From positions 2,790,001-2,854,000 of the forward strand of contig BEDY01000001.1 in the NCBI GenBank assembly GCA_002335605.1: a DNA stretch of 64,000 bases, written 5' to 3'. Origin of the DNA: Prillingera fragicola (Eukaryota; Basidiomycota; Tremellomycetes; Trichosporonales; Trichosporonaceae). Under the pieces are notes generated by a model. That model made no database searches and was not told the DNA's origin. It saw nothing but the letters and a program-made list of their open reading frames with translations. Shown piece by piece: positions 42,125 to 54,494 of this stretch (position 1 is its first letter; each line of letters starts with the position of its first letter). The position numbers were made by a program, and so were the translations under genes.

Positions 42125-45100
42125 GCGTGCACCTTCATGTATTGTCCGCAGGTTTGAGCCCTGGGTATGGGGACTTGGATATGAACCTGTGTACTTTGGA
42201 TCGAGCAGCCAGATGCTGCGGGAGATGGAGTGTGACATTTTCGATGTGGCCTTTGGTTGGGCAGCAGTGGCAGGGACGTGGAAAGTGGCCGCAGATGGTG
42301 GCAAGCTGATACGTCGTGAGAGTGTTCGTGTACAGGCGAGTTGTGAGCAGCGTTATGGGGACGTGCAGAGTGTCAGAACAGGAGAGAGGGAAGGAGGTAG
42401 TACAGTGGTGGTCGCGTGGCAGTAGCTATGGTTCGAGAAGGGTTGACATCACCAACAACTTGGTCCAGGTGCCGTACGCGACCAACATGCCAAGCAGCTG
42501 AGCGATGCCGAGTTCACAGTGCGCAGATTAGCGCGTACGATCTGCATGGCACTTCTCGTTTGGTCGCGCAACATTCTACACCCAGTGGTTCACATGTTCG
42601 GGCCCCACATGAGCTGCCGGAAAAATCTTGTGGCAACTGTGCCTCATTCCTCTACATCTGCAGCTCTACAGGGGCCGGTGGCAGTTTGTCCTTGCTTGGT
42701 TGCTAAAATGCAGTCGCGCTCAATCCACAAACCGTGTCCCCATGCAGCTATATACTGAACGTCGTGACGCGACTCGGATTGGCTCTGTGGCGTCCTTCGA
42801 TTCGTCTGCGACACGAGCGTGTGCATCACTGCGCCGGTCCAAGGCACAACTGCCGATCATGGCAAGCGGGTGGTGAGCACGGGGCCCACAGCTTGACCAT
42901 GGAGGAGGCAGCAGGCATCCCTCTGTCTCGCCTACCTACAATCTCGAACAAGGTCGCGACGACTCTTGAGCAGTACCACGCCAAGCTGAAAGACGCCGTC
43001 CTCACTGGAGAGGCCTAGCGTTGGACAGAATCGGCATTCACACTATGGCCCATGGGTCATGCGTCGCCGGACTTCGCGAGATCATCCTCAATGTTGAGGA
43101 TGGCACGTACCGCTGTCGAGACTCTTACGACCTTCACTCCCAACGGTTCCGCGTCAACGGCCGCCCGCCGCGTACAATCTCAAGAAGGTTCCCTTTGCGA
43201 CTCATGAGCAGTACCAGGCTGCATGGTTTTCAGATCATGAATGGGAAGGAACATCAGCCACAGCCGGTCACGACTGCGCTGGCGACTTGACCAGGAACAT
43301 GCTTTCCCAAGCTAGCATGCCTCGCAAGCTTGAGGCTAGTACGGTCCGAAGTGCACGCCGTTACTCAAACTCCGAATATAGGGGGGGAGTTCAATCCTGC
43401 CCACCACTGCGAGATCTGTAGCTGTTAATATGTTCGCGATTGAACTGGCCGAGCAGCAAGCTCGCCTGCCTCGCTTGGCCGAGTGATTGTCAGGCTAGCA
43501 GGCTGCCCAAGGCTTCTCAGCCTACGCGTCATTAGGTCATCACAAATTTGGGTGGCAGGCGTTGTATCAAGTCACCGTACTCCTGAACCACGTTGCTCTA
43601 ATCGACCCTGCGTCGATGTTGACTTTCCGGCCGCTTGTGCTTGGGCACATTTAGGGCCCACGTCGAGCATGGCATTTGCTGCAACCGAGTGGAGCCTGGA
43701 GATCCACCCAGCAGGCCAGCAGCCAGCAGGCATGCATGCAAAGGTCGGAAGCAAGCCGGACTCCCTGGGTCATCCTGGAGCCGGCGGCCGAATGAATGGC
43801 ACACGAGTAAGACAGTTCCACCGCGACCTGGGGACCTGGGTGCCAGTGTGCGCACACCAGAGCGCCAGAGCGTGCGGATGGAACGTCGCTGAGCTAGAGA
43901 GTTTACTCCTTTGCTCAAGAGTCTGGGCTGTGCTAGCGTCCTTGGTTCTACCTATACCCAGAGATCCAGAGACTAGACGATGATCAGTTCCACCGAATCA
44001 GTGCGCCACTTTGTTACGACAAGCTGGGACCACGTTGACTTACGGCCAGTTGGGTTTGTGGCTCGAGTGGCTCGCTGCTGATCGGACGCCTCTGCATGCT
44101 CTGCAGCTGGATCGCTGGAAAGCATGCGCAGTTTGACCGTACGGCTCTGTAGATTAACGTGATCGAGAGACCGATATCCAGGAATTGCCGCTCAAGAGCA
44201 ATCATCGCAATTGCTTCTGTCATCTCCTCCGCCAGTGGCTTCATGGCAGGCGTGTGCGCCATTACGCCGCACGCCACCTCGTGAGGTAAACTTGCCAGCC
44301 AGCAGTGCATAGAACCTGGGCATGCTGGACATAGGTCTGCAGGTTTTCTGTAGGTCCTGAACGCCCCACCCGCTGTTCTGTACGACCTGTTCCATCACCC
44401 TCGGCGAGGAATGATCCTTCGCTGTTCACGCGCTAAGAATGACACAGGATGGCAAGCGATGGCGTGAGGTACCCGGTCTGTTTGCTCCTGTGAAAGTGTC
44501 AAACCTGCACTGGGCGTATTTGGTCGTTGCGTCGCTTGCGCAACTGGGGGTGCACAAAGGCTGCCTTGATGGAATAGGCCGCGGAGCAATGGAGCATTCA
44601 GATCTGTCTTACCCTTTGCATTCAATGGCTAATCGCCCTATCTTCCCTGCCATTTCCTGGACGGCGTCACTCGGCAACCTCGGCCGCCTCGGCGACAGTG
44701 CGGCGGTGCTGCATGCATGCCCTCGACGCTGCCCTGGAGCATACATTCTATGCCAATAAGAGTAACGCAATGTGGCGTAGGCAGCCAGGGTCGCAACCAT
44801 CAAAGTCTTGTCGCCAGATCCGTAGGGACCGGAAACGCCTCTTCTCGTTCCGTTATCCTGGGTTCAAGTTTTGATCTCGCTGCATCTCCCAGCCAGGCCA
44901 CCTTGGCTCCAACCATACCCACAGGCCACAGGAGGGATGCAAGGGGCAAAGGGCAACGCCTCGCGGTCCTCATTCCTGCAATCCTGCAAGTGGCTCTGGC
45001 CCGAAACAAGACACGCCAGTGACCCCAGATGAGATGAGTGCGGCGGCCATTTTCCCTCGGCAACAGTCAGCCAGCTCTAGCTGGACCGGCTGGGTGAGGC

Positions 45101-45403
45101 AGATCCTACGCAGAGACGGATACCAGAACATGCACTGGCGATCGCGAACAACCTGTCCTTTGCATACATCATCTCTCTCACTAGACACGCTCACTTTTAC
45201 GACCAGCTCGGCAAGGATTGCGACGACCAGCACGCGCACGACGCTCGCAAGACAATTCACTCCGGCGACGAAACGGCTCCTACATCCCTACGACTGCAAA
45301 CCTCCACTCTCGAGCAGGTACCGCAGTGGTGCCACAGCTTGGGCAGTAACCCGCATTGTTGGACTAATCGACGTCGGGGTCGCCCAAGGGGCTGGCGGCA
45401 GTC
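42125..45403. other. 3.3-kb region without an intact gene, upstream of the GPCR gene
   Basis: Only short frames are present. A stretch at about 42900-43410 has coding character in pieces and is listed separately. The rest shows no family match, tRNA-like fold or tandem array. Confidence 0.4.
42900..43410 (+). pseudogene. Possible decayed gene or gene fragment
   Basis: From the ATG at 42900 to TAG at 43018 a 39-residue frame reads MEEAAGIPLSRLPTISNKVA and ends YHAKLKDAVLTGEA, a well-behaved helical sequence. A second frame (about 43070-43170) gives LREIILNVEDGTYRCRDSYD and then FRVNGRPPR, and a third, shifted by one or two bases, continues YNLKKVPFATHEQYQAAWFS, then DHEWEG. The protein-like texture jumping between frames, with no splice signals at the switch, suggests a frameshifted relic. 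I do not recognise the family. It could also be chance in GC-rich DNA. Confidence 0.3.
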
Positions 45404-47987
45404 ATGCCGTTGTTTGATGGCGTAGGCCACCATTACAGCCAGTTTGAAGAGAATGTTCAGATTGCAGAGCAAAACACCGTGGTCGAGAGCGACCAATGGG
45501 TCGTCATTGTCGACTCTATCATCTTGGTGCGTCTATTCCGATGGCAGTTGTGCCGTGCCAAGGCTGACTAAAGTAGGTGCTCACCATCATCGGAGCCTTG
45601 ATCATTCTTGGTCTCATGGGACGAAATGAGCTAAAGGGCCGTGCCACCACCCTCCGCATGCGACTTGTGCAGTCCCTAATCTTCAGTGACCTGGTCATGG
45701 GGTGAGTAACTTGTGGCGCATCGGGCTGACAGGACAGAATCATCGGTATCATCGGCTGCGCCCTCACATTAGACGGAAAGCCGCTGGTCATCAGGACAGC
45801 TGAATGCGACGGCCTGGGTGTCTTGATGGTGGCAATTCTGTTCTCACAGCACGTCTGGACCCTCACTCTGGCCGTGGGAACATTCATGATTCTCATTCAC
45901 GTGAGTATCCTTGGCCGTCAGCCACTGACCCCCAGCCGCTTCATTGGTTCACCTCGGGACTCGAGAAATACTGGGTCTGGTCGTGGCCATTCGTCTGGGC
46001 TATTTCATTTGGCGTCGCCGTCATCGGCTACGAGGTGTATGGCTACGGACCCTCGGGTGGCATTTGCTTTTACGAGAACAACGCTGGCCTGTACTCTGAA
46101 CTGATCCAGTTTATTCCCCGTGCCGTGGTCTTCATCGCCATCGCCATCCTCTACGGTCGGCTCTACGTCTTTCTGCGTCGCCCAGACAAGATTCGCACCG
46201 GGTTCTCAGACCCCTCAGAGGGCTCTCATGGGTCATACTCAAAGCACAAGCACTCTTGGATCAACTCGCGTGGCTCCAAGCAAAAGAAGCGTGGACGATT
46301 CCTCAACCGAGGTCACAAGACTGTCGTCGTCGACCAGCACGGTAACCGCCATGAAACTACTGGCGGCTACAGCTCGGATCACTATCACACGTCGAGTGAC
46401 GAGAAGTCGACCTCGGCCCCGCCACCTCTTGTCGCCCCTGTTCCGCAAAAGCTGTGGCAGCAGGTAGCTCAGGCAGCCCAAGTCTCACGAGGCAAGGACG
46501 AGGCAGCAGACATTCCACCATGGGAGCGCGTTGAACTACCAGTCTTCCAGGTCGACGGACAGCGCTACGGCGGCGCCTCCGCCAACCCAGAGATCCGCGC
46601 CGCATCGAGCAGCAACAACCGCGACAGCCCGTGGAAGGACTGGCACGGGTTCCACCACACCCGCAAACGTCCTGCCACCTCGCAGACCACGTCGTGCACC
46701 AAGGTGGGGACATCGGTTGTCAACTCCCCCATTACCTCTCCCCTCACTTCGCCTACGCGGCCCAACTTTGACCGCGCCATCACCTCACCCCTCACGACGC
46801 CGACCGACTCCAACTTCTCCATCAAGCCGAACGACTCGGTCTCTGCGACAAACTCCCCCCTCAAGCCTGTCGACCGTGTGCGTAGCAACGGCAGCGGCAG
46901 CGAGGAGAGCACCACCCCCACAGCTGTCGAGGACGAAGCAGCCGCCCTGGTCCGCAGTCGCCCATCAGTCGATTTTGGCTCATCCTTTTCCTCCGCGGCG
47001 GGCTCGGATGCACCCAAGCCACCACGCACCGCACCGCCGACGCTGTGGCAACAGAACATGGACGCGCCAGACGGTTTCAACCCTGACATCCGCCGGCCGT
47101 CGCTCACTGTCTCGGAGGGGCATGTGGGCCAGTTCCTGCGCCGCACCTCGCAGATTCCGGGGCCCATCTCCATCCCGCGCAGCGCCGGTTCGCCGCGCGG
47201 GTCCATCTCTGTGCCCGCTGAAAAGGAGAGTGTTGGCTTTGGCGAGGGTCGCTTCACGCCCAAGTCCTCCATGATCGATGTGGAGAAGGGCATGAGCGAC
47301 GCCGAGCAAGAGGATGACTGGGACCTGATGCGGATGCTGGCCGAGGACCCGCCGCACCTCAGGGACAAGGACGAGTTCCACATCCGCAAGACCAAGGACA
47401 AGGTCGAGTACGTGCCAGAGTCGATGGCTTCGTACTTGAACCGCAAGACGGCGCTACTCATGCTCTGGTTCCCCCTGGGTTACGTCTTCCTGTTCTCGGT
47501 CTCGCTCATTCGTATCATTTACGACTTTGTCGGCGAGCCGCCTACGGCTCTTCGTGCCGTCTCGCGCTGGATGGTGTTTGGCCAAGGCCTCCTCAACGTG
47601 CTCATCTACGGCGCGGTCGAGTTCCACACCAAGCGGGTCGTCCGCAGGCGCGTGCGCAAGGGTACGTTTTCGCCCCGCACCTCGAACAATGCGACCGGCG
47701 GCTCTGGCCTCGGCTCAGCAGTTCGTGGCCTCACCCACGGTGGCTGGCGCGCATTGTCTCCGGGTGCAAAGTCCCGCGACTCGCACAAGCGGAGCCACAA
47801 CCACCACGGTGTGAGCCAGACTGCGTCCCAGTCGCAGATCCAGTCTATGCGCCAGAACAATGGCAGTCCAACAGTCAGCTTTGTTGACCCTGAGAGGTCG
47901 ATTCTGCAGAGGCTGGAGCTGAATGAGCTGCGGCGAGGGTCAGAGTTGAGTGAGGAGGCGGCCACTGCTGTCGAAGGGAGGCGGTGA
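45404..47987 (+). CDS. Git3-type G-protein-coupled receptor (nutrient-sensing family)
   Basis: Exons 45404-45526, 45577-45701, 45738-45900 and 45936-47987, 820 residues. Seven hydrophobic segments are seen: five at about 31-215 (including DSIILVLTIIGALIILGLMG, FSDLVMGIIGIIGCALTL and SQHVWTLTLAVGTFMILIHP), a cytosolic third loop of roughly 420 disordered residues, then TM6 (LLMLWFPLGYVFLFSVSLIR) and TM7 (WMVFGQGLLNVLIYGAVEFH). Split Git3 N- and C-terminal blocks with a giant loop are typical of fungal glucose or amino-acid receptors (Git3, Gpr1, Cryptococcus Gpr4) acting through a G-alpha protein on cAMP signalling. The ligand is unknown. The 35-50 nt introns lie only in the first TM half. Confidence 0.9.
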
Positions 47988-48571
47988 GGCGAATGGACAG
48001 TATTTTAGAACTTGACTGTATCAACACGCATAACAGGAGGTCTGTTTTTCGATTATGTATGCATGAACTACTTGCTGCTGCTGCTGCGGGCGCGAGAAAA
48101 TGCTGTGAAAGCATGCATGCTGCTGATAGCGGTGATGCTGGCCGTTGCTGCTGCTGCGTAGAGCCCACCAGCCAGGGTGGGCGCCAGCCAGGAAAAAGTG
48201 CCACACGCAGCACCGCTCTGGAAACGAACACCAGGAACGCGTCTTGCTCTCGGCCCAAGTGGCCACAACCCATTCACTACCCACCACCACCACGGCCATC
48301 TCTTTCTCTCTTTCTCTCCATCAACAACGCCGAGCAGCCACCTGCCCGGCCCATCTTTCCAGTCCCAATTCCATCTCCTCCCGACCACCCACCGGCACGC
48401 TCCGAGCCCATCGGGCAGCAAGACCAAGGTCCCCCACTAAACGACCCAGACCCACCAACTGGTACGACCAACAAGCACAACCTTCCACCTCTTGTACCGA
48501 CCATCAGCTGCTCTCCTCCTACTCCTACTCCAGGCGATACACCAGCCGCCAGCGCAGCGTCCGACTCGACC
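47988..48571. other. Intergenic, 0.6 kb, leader of the four-helix membrane protein gene
   Basis: Contains two short CTG-rich runs near 48073-48087 and 48147-48158 and a long C-rich, G-poor leader (about 48260-48540). No separate gene supported. Confidence 0.45.
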
Positions 48572-50004
48572 ATGAAAGACAAGATGTCAAAGGGTCTAAT
48601 TGACCCAAGGTATTGCTGCTGTGGTGAGTGCGCGGGGCCTCGTTGGCCTGGACACTGTCACGACATGTAACTGACGCGTTGCAGCAATTCCTATTATGAA
48701 TGCAGGTATCTATGCCATTATCGCCGAACAGACTGTACGTGTAACCTAGCACGCGAGGGAGCTGACAGGACCAGGCAGTCGGCATCGCGGTCGGCGTGCT
48801 GTGCTTTACAGCTCCAACAGGTGAGTGCTTGATGCGCGAATGCTGTGAAGGGTGTTGGCACCACGCAGTGTGTTTGCCACCGTCACTTGTGATGGTGTTG
48901 TGTACAACAGTGTTCAGCGCGGCAGCGTTGGTTGTGCTTGTCTTTGTGCGACGGCCCGTGCTGCCGCTTCTGTGGTACTGGCAGTGTTTGCTTGCCGTCG
49001 ACTGTCGCTCTTGCTTCCGAACCCCTCATGCTGACGCTCTCAGTTGTTGGCGCTGCTGTACCTTCATTTGTAACGTATATTCTCGCAATCATCTGCCTTG
49101 TGGGAGTGGCCGTGCAGCCGGTTGGCTTCTTTGGTGTCTTTAGGGTGCGTCGTCCTATGACGTGTGTGTGAAGGCGGTCGCGCTGACAACCTTGCAGGAA
49201 AAGACCAAGACATTCCGCGTGTATGCCGTGCTCAACGCGATTCTCACTGCGTTGGCATTCATCGTCGCTGCTGTGATCGTGGCCGTGTCAGCTGCGCGTC
49301 ACAGCACGGCCGTCGCAAACTGCCAGGTTCGTTTAAGCGTTGTGCCTACGTGTGCTCCAGTGTGCAATTGTTGACACCCACTGCAGAAGACCTTTTTCAC
49401 GACCACGACCACGTCGAGTGTCGAACAGGCTGCCGATGTGCTCAGCGAAGAGAGCAAGTTGCTGTGCAATGCCTTTGCTTGGGCCGACATTGGATTCATG
49501 GGTGGTCTGTGGTTGCTCCTCCTCTTGACCCAGACCTACTTCGTCTACTCTGCCCGCTCCTACTCCAAGGCGCAGGTGTCAGACCACAAGCTCTACCACT
49601 CGGTCTACTCTGAGAACCCTGAGGCATTCACAATGTCCATCCTCCAGTCGAGGCGGTACAACCCCGACTCTGTCGCATGGACCCAGTCCATGATGGCCAA
49701 CAACCCGCCGCCCCACCTGGCCAACGAGTGGGACCACCGCCCCTCGTACGACAGCGGGCGTCACGAGCCTGGCCCCGAGAACGGCGGCGGCTACTACGGC
49801 CACCAGCGGGGCTACGACCACGGCGCCGAGGGCCAGTACGACGACTACGTGCCCGCCGGTCACGGCAACATGGCCGGCCACGGCGCAAACGCCCACCCAG
49901 AGTATGCGTTCAACGCCCCCGGTCCCGGGTACGTTGACAACTCGCTTGTGGGGCCCGAGGGACATGTGCATTATCCCCCCGACCAGCACCACAACAGGAT
50001 CTAA
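48572..50004 (+). CDS. Four-helix membrane protein with Gly/His/Pro-rich tail, unknown function
   Basis: Exons 48572-48623, 48685-48734, 48775-48820, 49044-49144, 49198-49326 and 49387-50004, 331 residues. A short N-terminus with a Cys cluster (YCCC) leads into helices at AIPIMNAGIYAIIAEQT/AVGIAVGVLCF, SFVTYILAIICLVGVAVQPV, VLNAILTALAFIVAAVIVAV and FMGGLWLLLLLTQTYFVYSA. Between helices 3 and 4 lies a loop with CQ and LLCNAF cysteines. The tail (about 240-331) is hydrophilic and rich in Gly, His, Pro and Tyr. The layout recalls tetraspan proteins of fungal membranes, but no CCG motif is seen, so it is not a standard tetraspanin. The third intron is 223 nt, against 40-61 nt for the others. Confidence 0.8.
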
Positions 50005-50197
50005 AGTGGCGGGGAGAGGTGGTCATCGAACAGTGTGTGCAGTGCTACGATACCCCTTGTACAGATATCCACGTGTATGCAGAGAGAGGTAGAGTGCAGA
50101 TAGAAAATGCAGGACATGATGCGCAGCGATGTGGGCATGCCGTGGTGTGACATGATTTGACTCTATTATTCTACAGCGTATCTGCTGCCCAGCTGCC

Positions 50198-52761
50198 TCA
50201 GATCATCTCGCTCTGCAACAGGCTGAACCGACTGCCCATCGATGTGCCAGAAGACCCATTCTGCTTGCCCGCTCCATTGCGCTTGCTTTTCTTAGCCTTT
50301 GGCGACTGCTTGGGCACAGCGGAATGTGCAAAGCCAATGGTATCCTCTGGCAAATCCGCGAGCGTCGCCGCCAGGACATCGCGATAACGGTTCTTTGCAC
50401 GCGAGGTCCATCGCCACCCCGTCGCCCTCGGTGGGTCCTCGCCCAGAAGCAAAGTGTGCAGGGCTGTGCCACTGAAGAAGACGAACGGCGTGCAGTGAGT
50501 GAGCGGGCCGCTGGGCGAGGCTGGAGTTGGGTCCGGGAGCAGGAGCAGGGATTGAGCGAGAAAGTAGGCGTCCAGCAGCGTGGCGCTGAACTGGGCCACG
50601 AGCTCGGCGTTGCGGTTCGTCAACAGCGGCAAGGCCAGGTCGGTATCGTCGAATGCCTCCTCTGCGTCTCCGTTCACTGACTGTGGAGGCTCGTTGTCGT
50701 CGTCGTCGCTATCGTCCCGCGGGGCAGAACCCCCGTCGTTGTCCGCAAGCTCGTCCCAGCCCGCCAGACATCCCATGCCTGCTCTCACGACAGCGGCGAC
50801 CTCGTCACGGCGCCAGCGCCTCTGGCCACTCACATCGCCCTCGGCCGCTGCCACTGCACACAGTCGAACGGCAGCAACGAGTGGGTGGAGGCGTGGCGGG
50901 AGGGCTTCGATCTCGGGCGTGCAGGCCCCCAAGTGGTCAAGGTATAGCTTTAACCGTTCTGTGATAGGGCGAAGACAGATTGGTGGGTCGGAGGCGAGGG
51001 CAGGGGGTAGGTCGACGCCTTGCTGGATAACGCGGTTGGATGAGCCTTGGCGCATGTACTCTATGACTCTACGAGGACGGGTGATTCCGAAGGAGAGGCG
51101 GTAGGCTTCCGCTGAGTTTGCCGAGTCGGTGTCTTCGTCGTCTGTGACAGTGCTTGTGTCCGTGTCGTCGTCTTCATCGTCGACCCCAGGTACCGTCACA
51201 CCGAGGATCTTGCATGCCTCGCGATCTTCATTCAGAGCCTCAATCTCCTCGGGGGAGGGGGAGGGCCAGCGGAGGCCGCCGAGTGCCTCGTCGGCAATAG
51301 TGTAGGCTTCGCGCCGTGCTGCTACGGCCAGCTCTGAGGCGCGGGTGGAGGGGCCCGAGGGGTTCTCCAACACACCCCACATGTACATCCTGTTTGGGTA
51401 GAGCCAGGCGTGGGTGAGGTGGTTGAGGAAGCCCCTGCTTTGGGCCCCTGCGTAGGCCGAGACAGCCTCAGAGATAGGGGCAGGCGTTCCAGCCGGAGTG
51501 GACATGCGAGATAATGTGGTCTTGCAGCCCTGAGCGTCCAGGTCACCACAGAAAGGATAAGTGGAGCAGCAATGCTCCCGAGGTGGTAGTATGTATTGCA
51601 TCGTTGCGTCGATGATCGCGTCCGTAAGCTTTGCCACCTCGCCATCGATAATGTAGGGACGGCAGTTGAGTTTGCGGATTACACGGCTGACAATCTCGGC
51701 GGCTGCGTCGCCCTTGGATCCAGTGGAGGGGCGAGCGAGCTGCTCGCGCAGAATACGAGCGACACGTTCGATGCGCTCAGTCGGCTTGCTACCTTGGGGG
51801 AAGAAGAGCTGGGCAGCCAATTCGGGTGTGTAGTCGTTGCCGACCAGTGAGGAAAGTAGCGCCAACCAGGTCGCTGGCAACCGCAGGCGGCGGCAGAGTG
51901 ATTCAGAAGTGAATGTCGCGAGTACCAGCGTAGGGTTCCGGTAAACTTGGGGCGGCAGTAGCCTTGAAGAGCGTCCTGTCTGTTTGCGCGGTGCCACAGT
52001 AGTAAAGCTACCACCCTCTGCTGTGTTTTCTTCTGGTGGCGCGCCCTCGATCCACTCCATCATGTCAAGGGGGCAGTATCCTTGCAAGCCCTGCCCAGCG
52101 TTGCTTGCGAGAATGATAAAATCGGTGTCCTTGCCGAGCACGTACCCGCCCAGCTGCTCTGCAATAACAACACACATCCCGTCTGCCTCGCCGCTTGGGA
52201 CAAACTTTGTGGTGACGTCCAAGGAAGCCAGCGCACGGGCAAATGTTTGCGAGGTTAAAGGCGGGAGAATGGTCTGGTTGCCGCGCGAGAAGGATGGCGA
52301 CGAGCGGGTCGTCGCAGAGATGGTGTAGAACATGCGAGCCGTCGCCGGTTGTGTCGCCAGTCGCTGAAGGAGGGTGTCATGTTTTTCGGGTGGACTTGCA
52401 CCTGCTCATCAGCGACACGACTCGAAGTCAGACGACAGATTTTGCCACTCACCGTCAAACACAAATGTTGGTTCGAGCCCGACGCTGCGCCAGACTCGGA
52501 TGAGGCGGCGCGTGATCCTATAGAAGCGCAGATACTCTCCGCCGGTAGTCCATGGCAGCGAGCCGAGGTAGAGCTGGTACATGATTCTGCAGCGGGGTCA
52601 GCGCTGCCTTGCCGGCGACTACATGACAAGACTTACCCCCACGCGTCGACGACGACTGGGACGGGGCTGCGAGCTCCTGCGCCGTCGCGGTCTAGAATAA
52701 CATTGCGGCAAAGTGATTGGCGGTTCTCTACGAGAAAGGACTGTAGTCCTCGTACGCCCAT
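50198..52761 (-). CDS. Asteroid/ASTE1-like XPG-domain protein
   Basis: Exons 52761-52637, 52586-52453 and 52401-50198, 820 residues. It starts MGVRGLQSFLVENRQSL, with PVPVVVDAWGIMYQLYLGSL across intron 1: the N-terminal block of XPG/FEN-like nucleases as in Drosophila Asteroid and human ASTE1. The internal block SGEADGMCVVIAEQLGGYVL followed by GKDTDFIIL keeps acidic residues at the usual metal-binding places. ASTE1 is a structure-specific endonuclease in the 53BP1-shieldin branch of break repair; whether this protein cuts DNA is not shown. The second half has acidic low-complexity stretches and a basic C-terminus (KAKKSKRNGAGKQNG). It shares a 264-bp promoter with RAM2. Confidence 0.87.
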
Positions 52762-53025
52762 GGCCTGTTGGAGATGCTCGTTGGTTGAATGGATGAGATT
52801 GCAAGATGAAACTTGGTCCGCCGGCTGAATTGCATTCCTCATCCACGAGATCCCATCATGACGCCAACGCCCAGGAATTGTCGCGACTCTATTGTTCTTG
52901 CTCTCAGTCGTCTACAATCCACCATCGTCTCGTCTAGACCAGCTGTCACACTCAAGCATACATAGACAGAGCATTGTCCATCTTTGGCTACAGTCTCAAA
53001 GTCTGCAACACACCGCCTGCACACT

Positions 53026-54234
53026 ATGGTTAGCTCATCACCCACGTCCACTGCTGACCCCAGATTGACGACAAGTGCATCCCCCTCGGCGAACGCGATG
53101 AGTGGAAGGACGTCACGCCCATTGAGCAGAACGATGGTCCCAATGCGCTCGTACCCATCATGTACACTGAAGCGTGTGAGTCATAGCAGCACCCGCGTCC
53201 GCCCGTCGATGTCGTGTGCTGTCCCTAGTCTCATTCGTGCGCTGACAATCAGACCGCAACCAGATGGACTACTTTCGCGCCGTCTCCGCCGCTGAGGAAA
53301 AGTCTGAACGCGTGCTCGCCCTCACCGAGGCTATCATCCGAATCAACCCTGCGCACTACACTGTATGGTGCGTACGAGCACTCACCACACTAAACCACTG
53401 CTAACAATGGCCATAGGCAGTACCGCTTCGCCACCCTCCTTGCTCTTCAAAAGGACCTCCTCGCCGAGCTGGAGCTTATGAACGAGTTTGCGCGCGAAAA
53501 CTTGAAGAGCTACCAGGTCTGGTGCGTCCTCGCTACAGTCCCAAGCTAACAATAGGCACCATCGTCTCCTTCTCCTCACGCACGTCTCCCCCGAAGACCC
53601 CACCACTGAGATCAGCTTTATCCACAATGCGCTCCAGCCCGACCCCAAAAACTACCACACGTGGGCCTACCTGCACTGGCTCTACTGCCACTTTTCCGCC
53701 CTGGACCGCATCAGCGCCGACCGCTGGTCGGCCGAGCTGCAGTGGTGCGAGATGATGCTCGAGCAGGACGGGCGCAACAATTCGGCCTGGGGATGGCGCT
53801 GGTTCCTGCGTATGGGCCGGCCGGACGCCGAGGGAGCAAAGGAGGGCGGCAAGTCTGAGATTGAGTATGCTCTGCGCCAGATCCATCACATCCCGCACAA
53901 CGTTAGTGCGTGGAACTATCTGCGCGGTATCGTGCGCTCGACGTCGACGTCGCGCGTGGGTCTCCTTCCCTCCCTGCTTCCTTATATCAAGGGAGCGGCC
54001 GTTCCCCTGCCCGAGGCAAAGACCAAGCTGTCGTGGCCCGAGAGGGAGGGCGAGGTGGTGGACACTCTTACGCCACTGCCTGTCCCCCACGCGCTCGAGT
54101 TTTACGCCGACGCTCTCGTCGAGGCAGGACGGCTGGGCGAGGCTGCAGCAGTGTTTGGGCAGCTTGCCGGAGAGGTTGATCAGATGCGCGTTGCTTATTG
54201 GGACATGCGCAAGGCAGAGTGTGTCAACGCCTAG
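53026..54234 (+). CDS. RAM2: Protein farnesyltransferase/geranylgeranyltransferase-I alpha subunit
   Basis: Exons 53026-53028, 53064-53175, 53253-53367, 53417-53521 and 53556-54234, 337 residues. Ram2 is shared by the two CAAX prenyltransferases that modify Ras, Rho and a-factor-like proteins in the cytosol. PPTA repeats are visible as [32 protein letters not shown] and VSAWNYLRG, with Trp-x-x-x-Arg or close variants. The N-terminal [20 protein letters not shown] is typical. I place the start at an ATG directly followed by a 35-nt intron (gttagc donor, ctgac branch, cccag acceptor), so the first coding exon is just the start codon; this is the least certain part. Confidence 0.92.
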
Positions 54235-54494
54235 GGTGTGTCAACGCCTTGGGTGTCAAAGCCAAGGGAGGGAGGAATGGGCTGGAGAGCGAAGGACCCG
54301 ATCTTGATTTACATGTGCATAGTTGGTTAGTGGTTCGTCAATGTATATTCTTAGAGCATGCCTTGTGTCGTGGCTAGCGGCAGCGAACAAGCAGAACAGA
54401 GGTAGGCCCGCGGCAAGCCAAGCGGCAGGTTCCCAGGGCGACACCAGAAGAGATGATGCAAATGCATTGAACGAACACCAGTCCGTGAAGATGT

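Noticed and set aside
43083..43102. Perfect 9-bp inverted repeat with 2-nt loop
   Set aside because: Sits within a protein-like stretch of the possible relic and has no T-run or neighbouring gene end; not enough to call a terminator or regulatory site.
52468..52490. tRNA B-box-like GGTTCGAGCCC with a possible T-arm stem
   Set aside because: Lies inside a coding exon of the ASTE1-like gene, with no A box or matching acceptor stem at the proper distance.
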